A DNA stretch of 64,000 bases from Neodontobutis hainanensis (Eukaryota; Chordata; Actinopteri; Gobiiformes; Odontobutidae): NCBI GenBank assembly GCA_024349245.1, contig JALDNG010000038.1:3678501-3742500 (forward strand), read 5' to 3'. The translations under genes were made by a program, and so were the position numbers. Positions 24,401 to 34,006 of the stretch are shown here, one piece after another. Position 1 is the first letter of the stretch, and every line of letters starts with the position of its first letter. Under the pieces are notes generated by a model. That model had not been told where the DNA came from, did no database searches, and was given only the letters and a program-made list of their open reading frames with translations.

Positions 24401-27400
24401 AAATACAAGCCCACACTGTTTGCGTTATCGGTGACACGCATTGTGCAAATATGGTTAGCGTGAGGGAATGCAGTGAGTGTATAAAAGATTTTTTGTCACC
24501 ATTGTTTGTTTTCCTGCTGTAAGACTGACCTGCACAGCGTAATTACACAGAGAGGAGATCAGGATGTGTCCCTGTCGTTTTCTGAGCCGGTCCAACAATG
24601 ATCCCAGAGGAGCCAACTCAGTCACCTACACACAGATGTAAAAATAGATTCTTCAGCACAATATAAGCACAGATTATTTGCTTTACTATTTATATCTCTT
24701 ACCATTTTCATGGGCTGTGTAAGAACAATCCCATGCAGACGGATGAGGTTCTGGTGGTTAAGTGAGTGCATGGCATTGACTTCTCTGATAAAGTCGTCCA
24801 GCCCATCAGAGTCCAACACGCCAGCCTTGAGACACTTCACAGCCACTGAGAGCTAAAAAAGCAAACAAATGCAGAAGTAATTTTGCAAGGTAGAGAGAGG
24901 AATTGTTTGTAATAATTTGGTGCAATAGAAAGATTGTTTGGTAACATAATAAGTATTTGAATGTGCCACATAACCTCTTCCCTCAGGTTATAAATATTAC
25001 ATTTATTGTGAAAGTCCTTTCTATTCTTGTGTATTAAAAAGTTCTGGGATTCATTTCTTCCATGGTTAAATTACTGGACACCATTTAATTATTGTCTATA
25101 CTTTTGACTATCTTTTATGTTAGTTATTCATCATCGTCCTTTAGTAGTAGTTGTGTGTTGCCTTACCACTCTACCGTTCGGAGCGGTCCACTCTCCTCGG
25201 CGGACCACCCCGAACGTGCCGTCTCCGAGTTTCTCCAACAGCTGCAGCTCTGGTTCTCTGATGAGGCAGGTGAGAGAGGCCCCTGACTCGCTGCTGCCCG
25301 GGCTTGCTCCGCCTGATGCCCCGTGTGTGAGGGTCTGCTGGGGGTCAGAGTCTGGACGTTTCACCGGGAACACCTAAAGATGCAGGTTTGGGCTGATAAT
25401 GATTTGGAAATGTATGTTTGTACAAGGTTTTTCAGGACATTTGAAGGACATTACCAGCTTTTTCTTGACAATTAAGGACAGTATTTTTCCATCAGGATCA
25501 TATAATTCACCACACGCCAGTTTTATTCCTCATGTTTTTAAACTCCACTCCACAAAGTACAGCAGCCTTAGAGGGTCAAAACGTAAGCTTAAACGGTTGA
25601 ATGTTTGTGGGAACACATGATGGTTCTGTCTGTCTAATGTGAATTTCAAACTAAATGCAATCTAAAGTCACAAATGCAATCTAAAATGGAATCAAAATTT
25701 TAAAGACCATTACTTTTAGGTCCTATGGGCATTGTAGTCCATATTCAGGTTATTTTCATGACTAAAAATCAACCTTCTTTTTAATTTTTTTTTTTTTTAA
25801 TGATTTATTTAGATATAATTATTATGACAGGACAGAAAAGTTTAAACCTTTCCATACCCTCTTTCACCAAATACTGCAAACTGGCTTTTGGATCACTGGT
25901 ATTGTATTTTTAGATAGTATTTCTCTCTATGTATCATGCACTAGTCTTGTCTTGTCTTGGTTGTTGTTTTGTCTTGGTCCTGGTCATGCCTTGCTCTTTC
26001 ATTTTTTGATCTTAATTCGATATTTTTTCTGTATGAATGTGTTATGCAAACCTTGCTCATCCAGGACTTGCGTTTATAAAGTGCTCTTCTTCTTTTAACT
26101 GCCTCCCACAGTCTCCTCTGGCCTGAAACCAAACCATCACAGATAAGACTTAAGAAACCTTGAAAAACTGTGAGTCAAAACATTTCAAATCCCAGACGGG
26201 TCACAGACAGTAGCTGGAGTAAAATAAAAGGTAAAAACACTGACCCGGACGTCCCATGCCGATCTTCTCCAGGTCTTCATTCTTGACATAATCGAAATGG
26301 GAGAGTCGCGTGACGTTGAGCTCATCGCGGATTCGAATGAAATACTGCTGCAGCTGTACATCGGTCAGCAGCTCCAGCAGCCACTCGGTCCCTTCCTCAC
26401 ACTGCATCTGCAATCACAGGAGACTTCATTTAACTGTATCATCATAATAAATCTGTGGCTAAACTATTACAAACCCACTGGAAACTAAATGTCTTCAGAC
26501 GTAGACATACAGTATGGACAGTTTTAAGATTGTTGTTTTAAGAGTGCAGCCCCTCTTGTAAGGCCCATTACTGAAGGGAGAAGTGAAAATGGAGACTCTT
26601 AATAGACCAATAATGTTAAGTGCAAAGGAAATGAAGAAGTTACTATCAGTTACACAAGGTCGACATATTGACGGCTCCAGCAACCGCTCAGTGGAGATCT
26701 TCTGGAAAACTTTATCTTATTCTTAAGATACCTGTTTACCTGTTTAACTCCTTGTATTTTTGAAGAACTAACAAGCTCCATGGGCTCTGGGTCTAGATCT
26801 ATTGTTACAAAAACATTAAGATGCAGCACAAAGAAAATTATACAACTAGGCACGGGACTATTTCAAGGTATACTGCGGTTGAATGATAACTGTGCTATTA
26901 AAAAACTCAAATACTGTGACATGCCATTTATGTAAAAATGAGCTGAAGAGACAAAACCAGAAAGACATTAGGTTCCTGTATTTGGAACTACATTACCAAA
27001 CTTTTATAACAACCCATAAAATCACCCTTTGAGAGCCTCAAAAAAATTGTATATTAAAATATCTTTATCAATGGTAAAAAAAAAAAAAAAAATAGACCAG
27101 AAATATGTAGGACAGGAAGGACTTGAAAGACCTTGTGAGTCTATTCTTCTGAGAGGCACTAAACCACAAATATTGAGAACAGCTTTGAAATTGAAATGAT
27201 ATTATTTTATTCCATGTGACATTCACTTTTTGCTGTTAAAAATAACTGGCCAATCAGAGCCTTAAATCCAACTCTAGAGACTCTTACTCTGAAATAAAAA
27301 AATGCAATTCTATGTTTCCTTTTGCATGTTTTTCAATTGCACTGCTGTAGGTTGGATTTTTTTCAACATCACAAAAGCTACATGTTGTCATTGCTATATA

Positions 27401-27697
27401 TTTTTTGCTAATTGTTTAGTTTTTTTTCTGTCATAGTGCAGCCCTAGAACAAAGGCAGTCGTCTTCAGTTGTACAGAAACCCCACCCCCAGCTCCACTCG
27501 TGATGGTGTAAGTCACATTCCTGCAGCTCACACACACCTCACCTTCACTCACACACACTGTATAATCACAGCTCTACAGTCTTTACCATTTGTCCGCCAG
27601 CACTCTCTCCAATCCTCCTGCTTCCTTCGTCTTCATCCTCCCCCTCTTCCTCAGCTCTGGCGTAGGGCAGCCGCTGGTACATATAGCTCTCCCCCAT
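18466..27697 (-). CDS. tnk2: Activated CDC42 kinase 1 (ACK1/TNK2), 19 coding exons
   Basis: This is a non-receptor tyrosine kinase that binds active Cdc42, clathrin and ubiquitin and acts in receptor endocytosis. Exons (minus): 27587-27697, 26245-26407, 26052-26122, 25167-25373, 24703-24852, 24530-24625, 23835-24016, 23619-23745, 22934-23080, 22599-22693, 22141-22335, 21395-21486, 21280-21324, 20978-21213, 20041-20247, 19286-19923, 18941-19079, 18672-18767, 18466-18594. All junctions are GT-AG, phases agree, total 1041 residues (human about 1038). Order: variable N-terminus, SAM-like domain (38-115), kinase with GDGTFG, VAVK (Lys about 190), HRDLAARN, DFG and activation-loop Tyr, SH3 with WWRG, CRIB ISRPLKHSFIHTGH (about 485-500), clathrin-box-like LIDF, Pro/Ser-rich region, two UBA-like helical units. 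The PPxY site of human ACK1 reads QPAY. A second start (ATG at 26407) gives the shorter form. Whether this is duplicate a or b is unknown. Confidence 0.96.
27587..27697 (-). CDS. tnk2: tnk2 alternative N-terminal coding exon
   Basis: This exon encodes 37 residues beginning MGESYMYQRLPYARAEEE and very acidic in the middle (EEEGEDEDE). It ends in a donor (ATG|GTAAAG) and joins in frame to the exon that starts MQCEEGTEW. I recall a longer human TNK2 isoform beginning MGERSAYQRL, which this resembles. No acceptor immediately precedes the ATG, so it is probably a first exon with its own promoter in the GC-richer DNA at about 27700-28080. Transcripts that skip it would start at the ATG at 26407. 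Confidence 0.75.
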
Positions 27698-27699
27698 AA

Positions 27700-28085
27700 C
27701 AGCAAGTGTGCGTCCTCTTCCTTTTCCGCGCTGTCTATTTATTCTCCGGCTCCGTTTGCTGTGCCACCGCGCCGCTCCTGGTTCGTGCTAATCTCCTCTC
27801 AGCTCCATGACCTTCTCCTGTCGATCGATACGCGCATGCACACACTCACAAACCGGGCTTTTGGACGCTCCCATCCAGTGGTATCACCTAAAGCTATCTG
27901 TAAACCCCCCCTGTTCTCCCTCCCTGCCACTGCTGCTGTCTCTCTCTCTCTGCTGACTCACGCTTTCCCTCCATACATTCTCTGTGCATCTCTCCATCTT
28001 TAATCTCTCCGTTTCATCTCTACTTCTCCCCCATCCTGGCTCAGCAGCGGAGCCCGGTGTCTGATGGTAAATAATTTAGCGCCGT
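27700..28085 (-). promoter_or_regulatory. tnk2: Possible internal promoter of tnk2
   Basis: GC-richer, CpG-containing sequence lies just upstream of the MGES exon on the minus strand, with no TATA box evident. It would drive the long N-terminal isoform. Called on position and composition only. Confidence 0.35.
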
Positions 28086-28365
28086 GAACAAGAGGAGGGG
28101 CGCCAGGAAGGAGAAAGGCGAGAGGACGCAGACACCAATAGGTGCGCAGATGGAGGGTAAATGGATGAATGATCTGCCCAGAAAAGCAAAGATGAAAAGA
28201 GACCGCTCCAAACACCGACAGATGCAGATGGAAGCAGTGCAAATAATACGACTAGTCTTTAATGCTTTATACTTTTGTGGCCATTACGTAATGATAATAA
28301 CAGGAAACTAGCTTGTGTGTCATTGAATGAATGGCAAAATTTTATCCTTGTGTAATGCATAGTCA

Positions 28366-28600
28366 GTTTAGTCCTAGTTTAGACCTGTTTAATCCTGGTT
28401 TAGACTTGTTTAATCCTGGTTTAGTCCCAGTTTAGACCTGGTTCATTCATTTAGTCCTGGTTTAGACTTGTTTAATCCTGGTTTAGTCCCAGTTTAGACC
28501 TGTTTAATCCTGGTTTAGACTTGTTTAATCCTGGTTTAGTCCCAGTTTAGACCTGGTTCATTCATTTAATCCTGGTTTAATCCCTGTGTAATCTTTGATC
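28366..28600. repeat. Minisatellite with higher-order period of about 115 bases
   Basis: Tandem 16-18 base units of the type TTTAGTCCTGGTTTAGAC vary in a fixed order. The marker GGTTCATTCATTTA occurs at 28440 and again at 28555, which sets the higher-order period. It lies in the 5' intron of tnk2 if the upstream exons are real. Confidence 0.85.
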
Positions 28601-30217
28601 CTGATTTAGCTCCTGCTCTGACGAGTGGGAGTTAGTCCAGAGCCTTGTATTTCTTTCTTTCCTATGTAAAAGAGCATTCCAATATCGCAGGTAAAATCTG
28701 GGTAATATTATAATATTGTATAATATTGTAAATCGCACATTTCTTCAAAATCGTGCTGCATTTCAGCAGCAACTGGGCAAGTGATCTTCAATTCTTCTGG
28801 AGTATACTGTTACTGTTAAGAGTGCTTTTTTGTAAGTGGTAAATAGAAATAGGCAGTGATTTTTTATTTATTTTTCTGACTTGTGACCGAGTGACTGTGC
28901 ATAGAAGAAATTGAGTTCAATTAATTTAACTGCTTATTCATTAATTTAATCTCATGTTACTGGCTCTAACATTGTATTTAATGTACAGTTTAATCTGATA
29001 TAATTATGACTTAAGCAGTGGGTTTCACACAAATATATTGTGAACAATAATCCACTCTGTCACTTTTAAAATATTTTGTGCAAATAAAACAACTGCAGCT
29101 GCTTTTCAACTGGAAGGTATTCCAAACATAAAGTTAGAGCTATTGGTGTGTCATACCACTTTATGTAATAAAGTAATGTGTTTTTGTGCATTTTCCGCCT
29201 AACTGAGCACAAAACCAGAGCGTTCTACTCACACGTGTTTCATGGAGGCTAAAGCTCTAAATATAGAAAAGCTAAATTTAGTCTGAATTCACTGGGATGG
29301 ATGGAGAGTGGTGCGGTGAGCTGAAAGCTTTGCTACTTTAGTCCCTTTATCCCAGCATCAGCATCTGATCGGCGGTTCAGCCTGTGCTCGGAAAACACTG
29401 GTGCAGAAAATACAAGCTTATGTTGTGTTAGCGCTTGTAATGCAGTGATAACTTTATAATGTGTTACAGTCTTTACACTGCTCTTATTACATAAGAGGAT
29501 ACATGTTTGTTCATGTTTGTTCATGTGCCATGTGCTCGCTCTTTTTGTTAAAATACAGCTTAAGGGAGAATGGTGGCCAAGTAACGCTACACTAAGTCAT
29601 GATGGAGACCAGAGTGTACCAAGGCCAACACAAGTACAAGACTTTTATGGATCCAGACCAAACCAAGGCCAAGACAAGTATGTGATACATGGAAAGAACA
29701 CATGCATTTAACAAACAATAAAGGTACAGTCAACGAGAAGTTAAGATAAGATCTACATCCTTTTTTTTCATTGAATTACAAGAATAATGGACAATAACAT
29801 CAGAGACCTAAGAAGAAGTGGTCTTGGTACTACAACACTTCAGCCAATATATGTGTATGTCACTGATTGGTAACAACCACTCCACCCAAAAAAAAAATGA
29901 AAGACCTGTTCTCACCATTAGATAAACGGTTTAAAAACTAATACAAGAGTCAAGCAGCTAGTTTAAGACAGTTTCCTTTTCTGGTGAAGAAATGTAATAA
30001 AGACACATTATTATTCTTAATTATGTTACTAAATAATTACTAAATAGAGAAATAACTGATGGCTTTATGTGACCAAAACATTATGTTATAAAGCTCTAAA
30101 TGTTTGAATGTCAATGAAGGCCAAATATCCTTGTTCTTTGAGATGCTACACAGTAGGGTCCTCGGTAAATATGAGTCTGATAACACTGCTCTAGATTTGT
30201 TAAGGAAGATATCTCAC
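28600..30217. other. Putative 5' intron of tnk2, no gene seen
   Basis: This is AT-rich sequence without a recognisable exon. Short CCAAGGCCAA and ACAAGTAC-type motifs repeat at 29600-29690 and look like a decayed dispersed fish repeat. Nothing else is supportable. Confidence 0.5.
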
Positions 30218-30286
30218 CGTGAAGAGGGTTTGTGGTGGGGCAGAGGTCACCTGAAGAAAGCCATGGATTGAGAGACCGCTCTACAT
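30218..30286 (-). other. tnk2: Candidate 5' untranslated exon of tnk2
   Basis: On the minus strand an acceptor (TTTGCAG) at 30287-30288 and a donor (CACG|GTGAGA) at 30217 bracket 69 bases. The exon contains only two closed short frames: ATG TAG at its 5' end and ATGGCTTTCTTCAGGTGA (five codons). It cannot carry the tnk2 frame, so it would be a 5' UTR exon with upstream ORFs, spliced to the exon at 26407. Prediction from splice signals only. Confidence 0.45.
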
Positions 30287-31179
30287 CTGCAAAGCCAGAA
30301 ATAAAAACGCATCAGAAAACAACAGTAAAATGTATTATGTAGTAGTAAAAATAGTACAGATTTAATGTGACAGTTCTTCTCAATAGGATGTAATAATTTT
30401 TTCCCTCTTTCTTAATGTTCTGTTTTAAGCTTCAAAGTAAACCATGAAAAGACAACAGCGGAGATACTCACAAAGGCTGCGACAGACTGAGCAACTAAAT
30501 AAATAAAACTGTGACAGCAAACAAAGACAAACAAAGAAACACAGGAAATGACCTGGCAACCCAGTGAGTTGAGCATATTTTACAAAGAGAAGAAGTGGCT
30601 AATATACACGTTTTTAATTAGTTTTTTTACTTTAAAATTGCAATTACATTTTTATATGTCAAGCTAACTTTTTAATTGTAGTCTCTTATGTATGTTTATT
30701 TAACAATACCATATGACACTATATAAGAGTCTGGTTTACTGGTTTGTTTTGTGTAAAAAGTCTTAATTTAAAGACAGACTATGCAAGATTCTCTGGACAT
30801 TTGTGAGTGAAAGTCAAATTCAGGATTTTAACTGACCTCTAGCCTCTTGCTGTATTTTACTTCCTCCTGAGAGCTGTGATTGGCTGAGAGACACAAAAGC
30901 TTCCCTCGATAAAATGATAAGTTAGAGGCAAGGGAAGTTTACTGATAAATTAACTTCCACTTTCCTCTAGAGGACGATATGAGTGGATAAAGGGATTCCC
31001 AATGTGCGATATTTCAGTTTTTAATTAAAACCCTGCTGCTTTCTGTTTTTTTACATTGTGAAGATGGTTGTATTTACTCCTTTTGTCATGCTCACATTGG
31101 TCCAATTGAATTTCACTTTAACAAGTCACGTTGAATCCACGTGTGGCCACTTAAGCAATAATAATGAACAACATAATAT

Positions 31180-31266
31180 AAGTGTGACTTGTTATTCTCA
31201 TAATCAAATCTAGGTTCAGTTACTAGAACAACCTAGATTTGATTATGAGAATAACAAGTCACACTT
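31180..31266. repeat. Perfect 37-base inverted repeat with 13-base spacer
   Basis: The left arm (31180-31216) and right arm (31230-31266) are exact reverse complements with no mismatch, separated by 13 bases. Transcribed from either strand it would form a long perfect hairpin. There is no target-site duplication and no TE family I recognise. A recent template-switch event or a very young foldback is most likely. Confidence 0.95.
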
Positions 31267-31798
31267 TTATTTCATGCAGTTATATTACAACCAGACACAC
31301 TAATAACAGGTGAGCTACAGCCTTTTCTAAATGTTAATTAAGTAGTGCATTACTGTAGTTGACTTGAGGAGCTTCTAAAGTCCATCACAAGTTTTGGCTG
31401 CATTTCAAACAGAAAATGGATCTTTCTCATCCACTGAAAGCACAAGGCATTGCCAAATCAAGAATCAGATGCACTGTGTCTTAGTAAATCAACTACACCA
31501 ATATTTTACAACCAGATATTAGCAAGAAAATGGTAAATCCAATCCCACAGGTACCAATCATAAATCTGTAACCAGATATAACGGAAATATAGCAGAAACG
31601 GACATCCATGTCTTTTTAAAAGCCAATATAAGCCAATATGTGTTGTCTATTATAAAATGTATAATAAACTGAAAGAGCATGGATACGTGTACAGTTAAAT
31701 AAACAGGTGATGGCATTACTGTAACACAACAAAGCTGTAGGTTTAATCTGACTGTAGGATGTAAAGCTGATAAGCTCCAGTCACGTTAGTCTACCCAC

Positions 31799-32240
31799 CT
31801 GCTTGTCCCACTACTGGACAAGTGTTCAAAATGGAGACAGTATCCTGACTAGTTCGCTATCAATTCATTTTTTCTGCTTTAGATTAAAACGTCGCATCTT
31901 GCTCACAGAGAGACTGACAAACTGCCTGTCGCTGAGGAAGGATAAACCTAGCACCAACCTAAAGAGACGGGCTTGGAGCGTTTCTTGTGTCGTTGGCCGC
32001 TCCTTACACCGCTCTCCGCGGTGGAAACCCGGGGAGAAGCTGCGTTGTTGCCCGGGAAACGGTTCACTTCGGCGGGTCCGTTAGCACTGCGCTAGTCCCT
32101 CTCTACCGTTAATTCCTGATCCCTTCCAGAGCGTCTGCCGGGATTTATGATGAGCGTCACTGTGCGTAACCTCCACGCGCGGCGGAAGTACGGTTAAACA
32201 GCGGCTTAATTCAAAATAAAACCACTTCCGGTCATTGCGT
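31799..32240 (-). promoter_or_regulatory. tnk2: CpG-rich candidate upstream promoter/first exon of tnk2
   Basis: This is the GC- and CpG-richest stretch between tfrc and tnk2. On the minus strand it carries ETS-type cores (CCGGAAGTGG near 32223-32232, and a GGAA core on the + strand near 32183) and no TATA, typical of a broad housekeeping promoter. Possible first-exon donors on the minus strand are GCG|GTGTAAGG near 32010 and GCAG|GTGGGT with exon end at 31799. It would feed the non-coding exon at 30218-30286. It starts only about 150 bases beyond the likely tfrc poly(A) site. Confidence 0.5.
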
Positions 32241-32377
32241 TGAAGGGTTTTTTTTTGATTGCCTCTTTTTATATAAGCCGTTTTAATAAGTGATGACCTT
32301 TTTTGGTTTGACCTCTTCTCAGCAAATTCTGTAAACTGACAACAAAAATTCGACCAAATCAATGAGAAGCAAAGGGT

Positions 32378-32383
32378 TTTATT
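32378..32383 (-). terminator. tfrc: Candidate distal poly(A) signal of tfrc
   Basis: AATAAA on the minus strand lies about 1.6 kb after the tfrc stop and beyond all six IREs. An alternative ATTAAA is at 32938-32943. Use of the distal signal would end the transcript near 32360. Confidence 0.5.
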
Positions 32384-33076
32384 ACTTTCTAAGCAGGACG
32401 TGAATGATTGTATGTATAGTACAGACAGAAAAAAAAAAATAAAAAAAATTGGTTTTGACATGTCATGCAGGTGTCAAAAGTGAAGACATAAATAACTGAA
32501 GCTTATTTCCCATTTGAACCTGTGTAATTAGATTAGAAGAACTTTAATAACAGTGCAGTCCAACAGTAACAAGCATGAGCATATGGTTTTAAAGATAAGT
32601 GTAAAATGTTAACAAAAGCACAAGGAGAGTAGTGACCTAGTTGAAAGCCCATCAGCACAAAAAGGAAGTTTTATGTTGCATCTAAAGCCATCTACAGTAT
32701 AAATCAGTGCACCAAATTCCAGTGTTTGTATGGCTAGGAACTATGATGAAAGCTTTGATGTCAAGCTAACCCAAACTAACAAAAGCAAGGAAAGTTTAGT
32801 TTTTTAGGTCTTGTTCAATGAAGCAGGACTGAGGAGTGAGGTAAACTGTGGTTTAACTCAAGGGTTTTGACCTTTTAAACACAGTAACTACAATAAATTC
32901 TCAGCCTAATGCCAGTTAAAACCCAATTAAAAAGTACTTTAATTTATGGCATCACTTAGGCTCCTTGAGATAACAGTGTAGATTCTTGCTTCAGAGAACA
33001 TTCACCGGGACAACTAAGAATGCAAACACACACACAGAGAATCAAAATAAAGACAAAATATATATACAGTATAAAA

Positions 33077-33103
33077 CCCTGGGGAAACACTGTCCCCGAT
33101 AAG
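33077..33103 (-). promoter_or_regulatory. tfrc: Iron-responsive element F (sixth, atypical)
   Basis: On the minus strand: bulged C, upper stem GGGGA/UUCCC (five pairs, one G-U), loop CAGUGU. The lower stem is weak: the two positions below the bulge do not pair (U-C and A-A). It follows the other five elements in the 3' UTR. It could be a weak IRP site or a decaying copy. Confidence 0.6.
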
Positions 33104-33122
33104 TAGTTCCACCATTCAAGTG

Positions 33123-33152
33123 AAATATGAGAGACACTGCCCTCGATAAATA
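33123..33152 (-). promoter_or_regulatory. tfrc: Iron-responsive element E
   Basis: On the minus strand: bulged C, upper stem GAGGG/CUCUC (five pairs, one G-U), loop CAGUGU, lower stem of three A-U pairs. It fits the IRE consensus bound by IRP1/IRP2. Confidence 0.85.
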
Positions 33153-33224
33153 CACAACATACACTCAAAAGTAACACACACACATATACTTGCATTGGTA
33201 GATAAAAACTACCATCACTGCATT

Positions 33225-33253
33225 CATTATGGAAGACACTGCTCCCGATAATG
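33225..33253 (-). promoter_or_regulatory. tfrc: Iron-responsive element D
   Basis: On the minus strand: six-pair lower stem CAUUAU/AUAAUG, bulged C, upper stem GGGAG/CUUCC, loop CAGUGU. All consensus positions are met. Confidence 0.93.
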
Positions 33254-33259
33254 GGTTCA

Positions 33260-33287
33260 AGTATGGAAGGCACTGCTTCCGATAACA
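33260..33287 (-). promoter_or_regulatory. tfrc: Iron-responsive element C
   Basis: On the minus strand: bulged C, perfect upper stem GGAAG/CUUCC, loop CAGUGC, and a shorter A/U lower stem (three pairs). The hairpin top is identical to that of the best-matching human TFRC elements. Confidence 0.93.
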
Positions 33288-33640
33288 ACTTATAACAAAC
33301 TGCTCAAAAGTAGATTGTGCAACAAAAATACTTGTCAAATTATATGACCAATCTTTTCTTTTATGGAGTGACAAAAATTTATTTGGTAGATATTAATATT
33401 TTTGGTGCCATCTTTTACTTGGCATTCAATCTATTCTGAAGAAGTGCATCTTTGATTCTTTTCTACCTGCCATTTTATAAAAGGTTGTTTTTTTTAATAC
33501 AATCTCCATGTATATACTTATTTTTAGTCAGTTTCAGTCAATTGAAAAATAACAGTTAAATAATGCATTGTATAAAAAAAAAAACACTGTTGGAGTCTGT
33601 AGCAGATGCTGCCGTAGTATGCGACAGTATAACCGTCATA

Positions 33641-33667
33641 ATTATGGAAGGCACTGCTTCCGATAAT
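33641..33667 (-). promoter_or_regulatory. tfrc: Iron-responsive element B
   Basis: On the minus strand: five-pair AUUAU/AUAAU lower stem with bulged C, upper stem GGAAG/CUUCC and loop CAGUGC. It is a full match to the IRE consensus and almost base-for-base the human form. Confidence 0.95.
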
Positions 33668-33684
33668 GTCATAAAAAAGACAAA

Positions 33685-33715
33685 TCTTTATAGTGGACAC
33701 TGCCACCGATAAAGA
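33685..33715 (-). promoter_or_regulatory. tfrc: Iron-responsive element A (closest to the stop codon)
   Basis: On the minus strand: lower stem of six to seven pairs (CUUUAU/AUAAAG), bulged C, upper stem GGUGG/CCACU with one G-U pair, loop CAGUGU. It lies about 290 bases after the tfrc stop. About 350 bases separate elements A/B from C-F, recalling the A/B versus C/D/E grouping in mammals. Confidence 0.93.
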
Positions 33716-34006
33716 AACTTAAATAAGAAACTTAAATAAGCATTTTCGTGCTTGGATGGCAAGAGTTTACAGCAAAGGCTTCGACTGGTTTGATAATTCG
33801 TAGCATTTTATATCATCAATATTAGATGCCGTTTACCTATTCCTTGTTTTGATATCTCAGTTAAAATGTTTGCATCCATCTTAAGATAATATAGTTTGTG
33901 AGTAATTTATAGCTTGTCTTAAGTGCTTGATGTTGCACCAACTTAAGTAGCCCTTCTTCTGTGGATCAAAGCTCCTATCTGTTCCCCCTCAAACTCTCAT
34001 TCTCCA

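Noticed and set aside
31803..32084. 93-residue plus-strand frame in the CpG-rich block upstream of tnk2
   Set aside because: Arginine-rich translation of GC-rich promoter DNA with no family match. The minus-strand promoter reading explains it better.
33575..33605. A further CACTG/CAGTG loop that could be a seventh IRE
   Set aside because: The five bases on each side do not pair and no bulged C is at the right distance.
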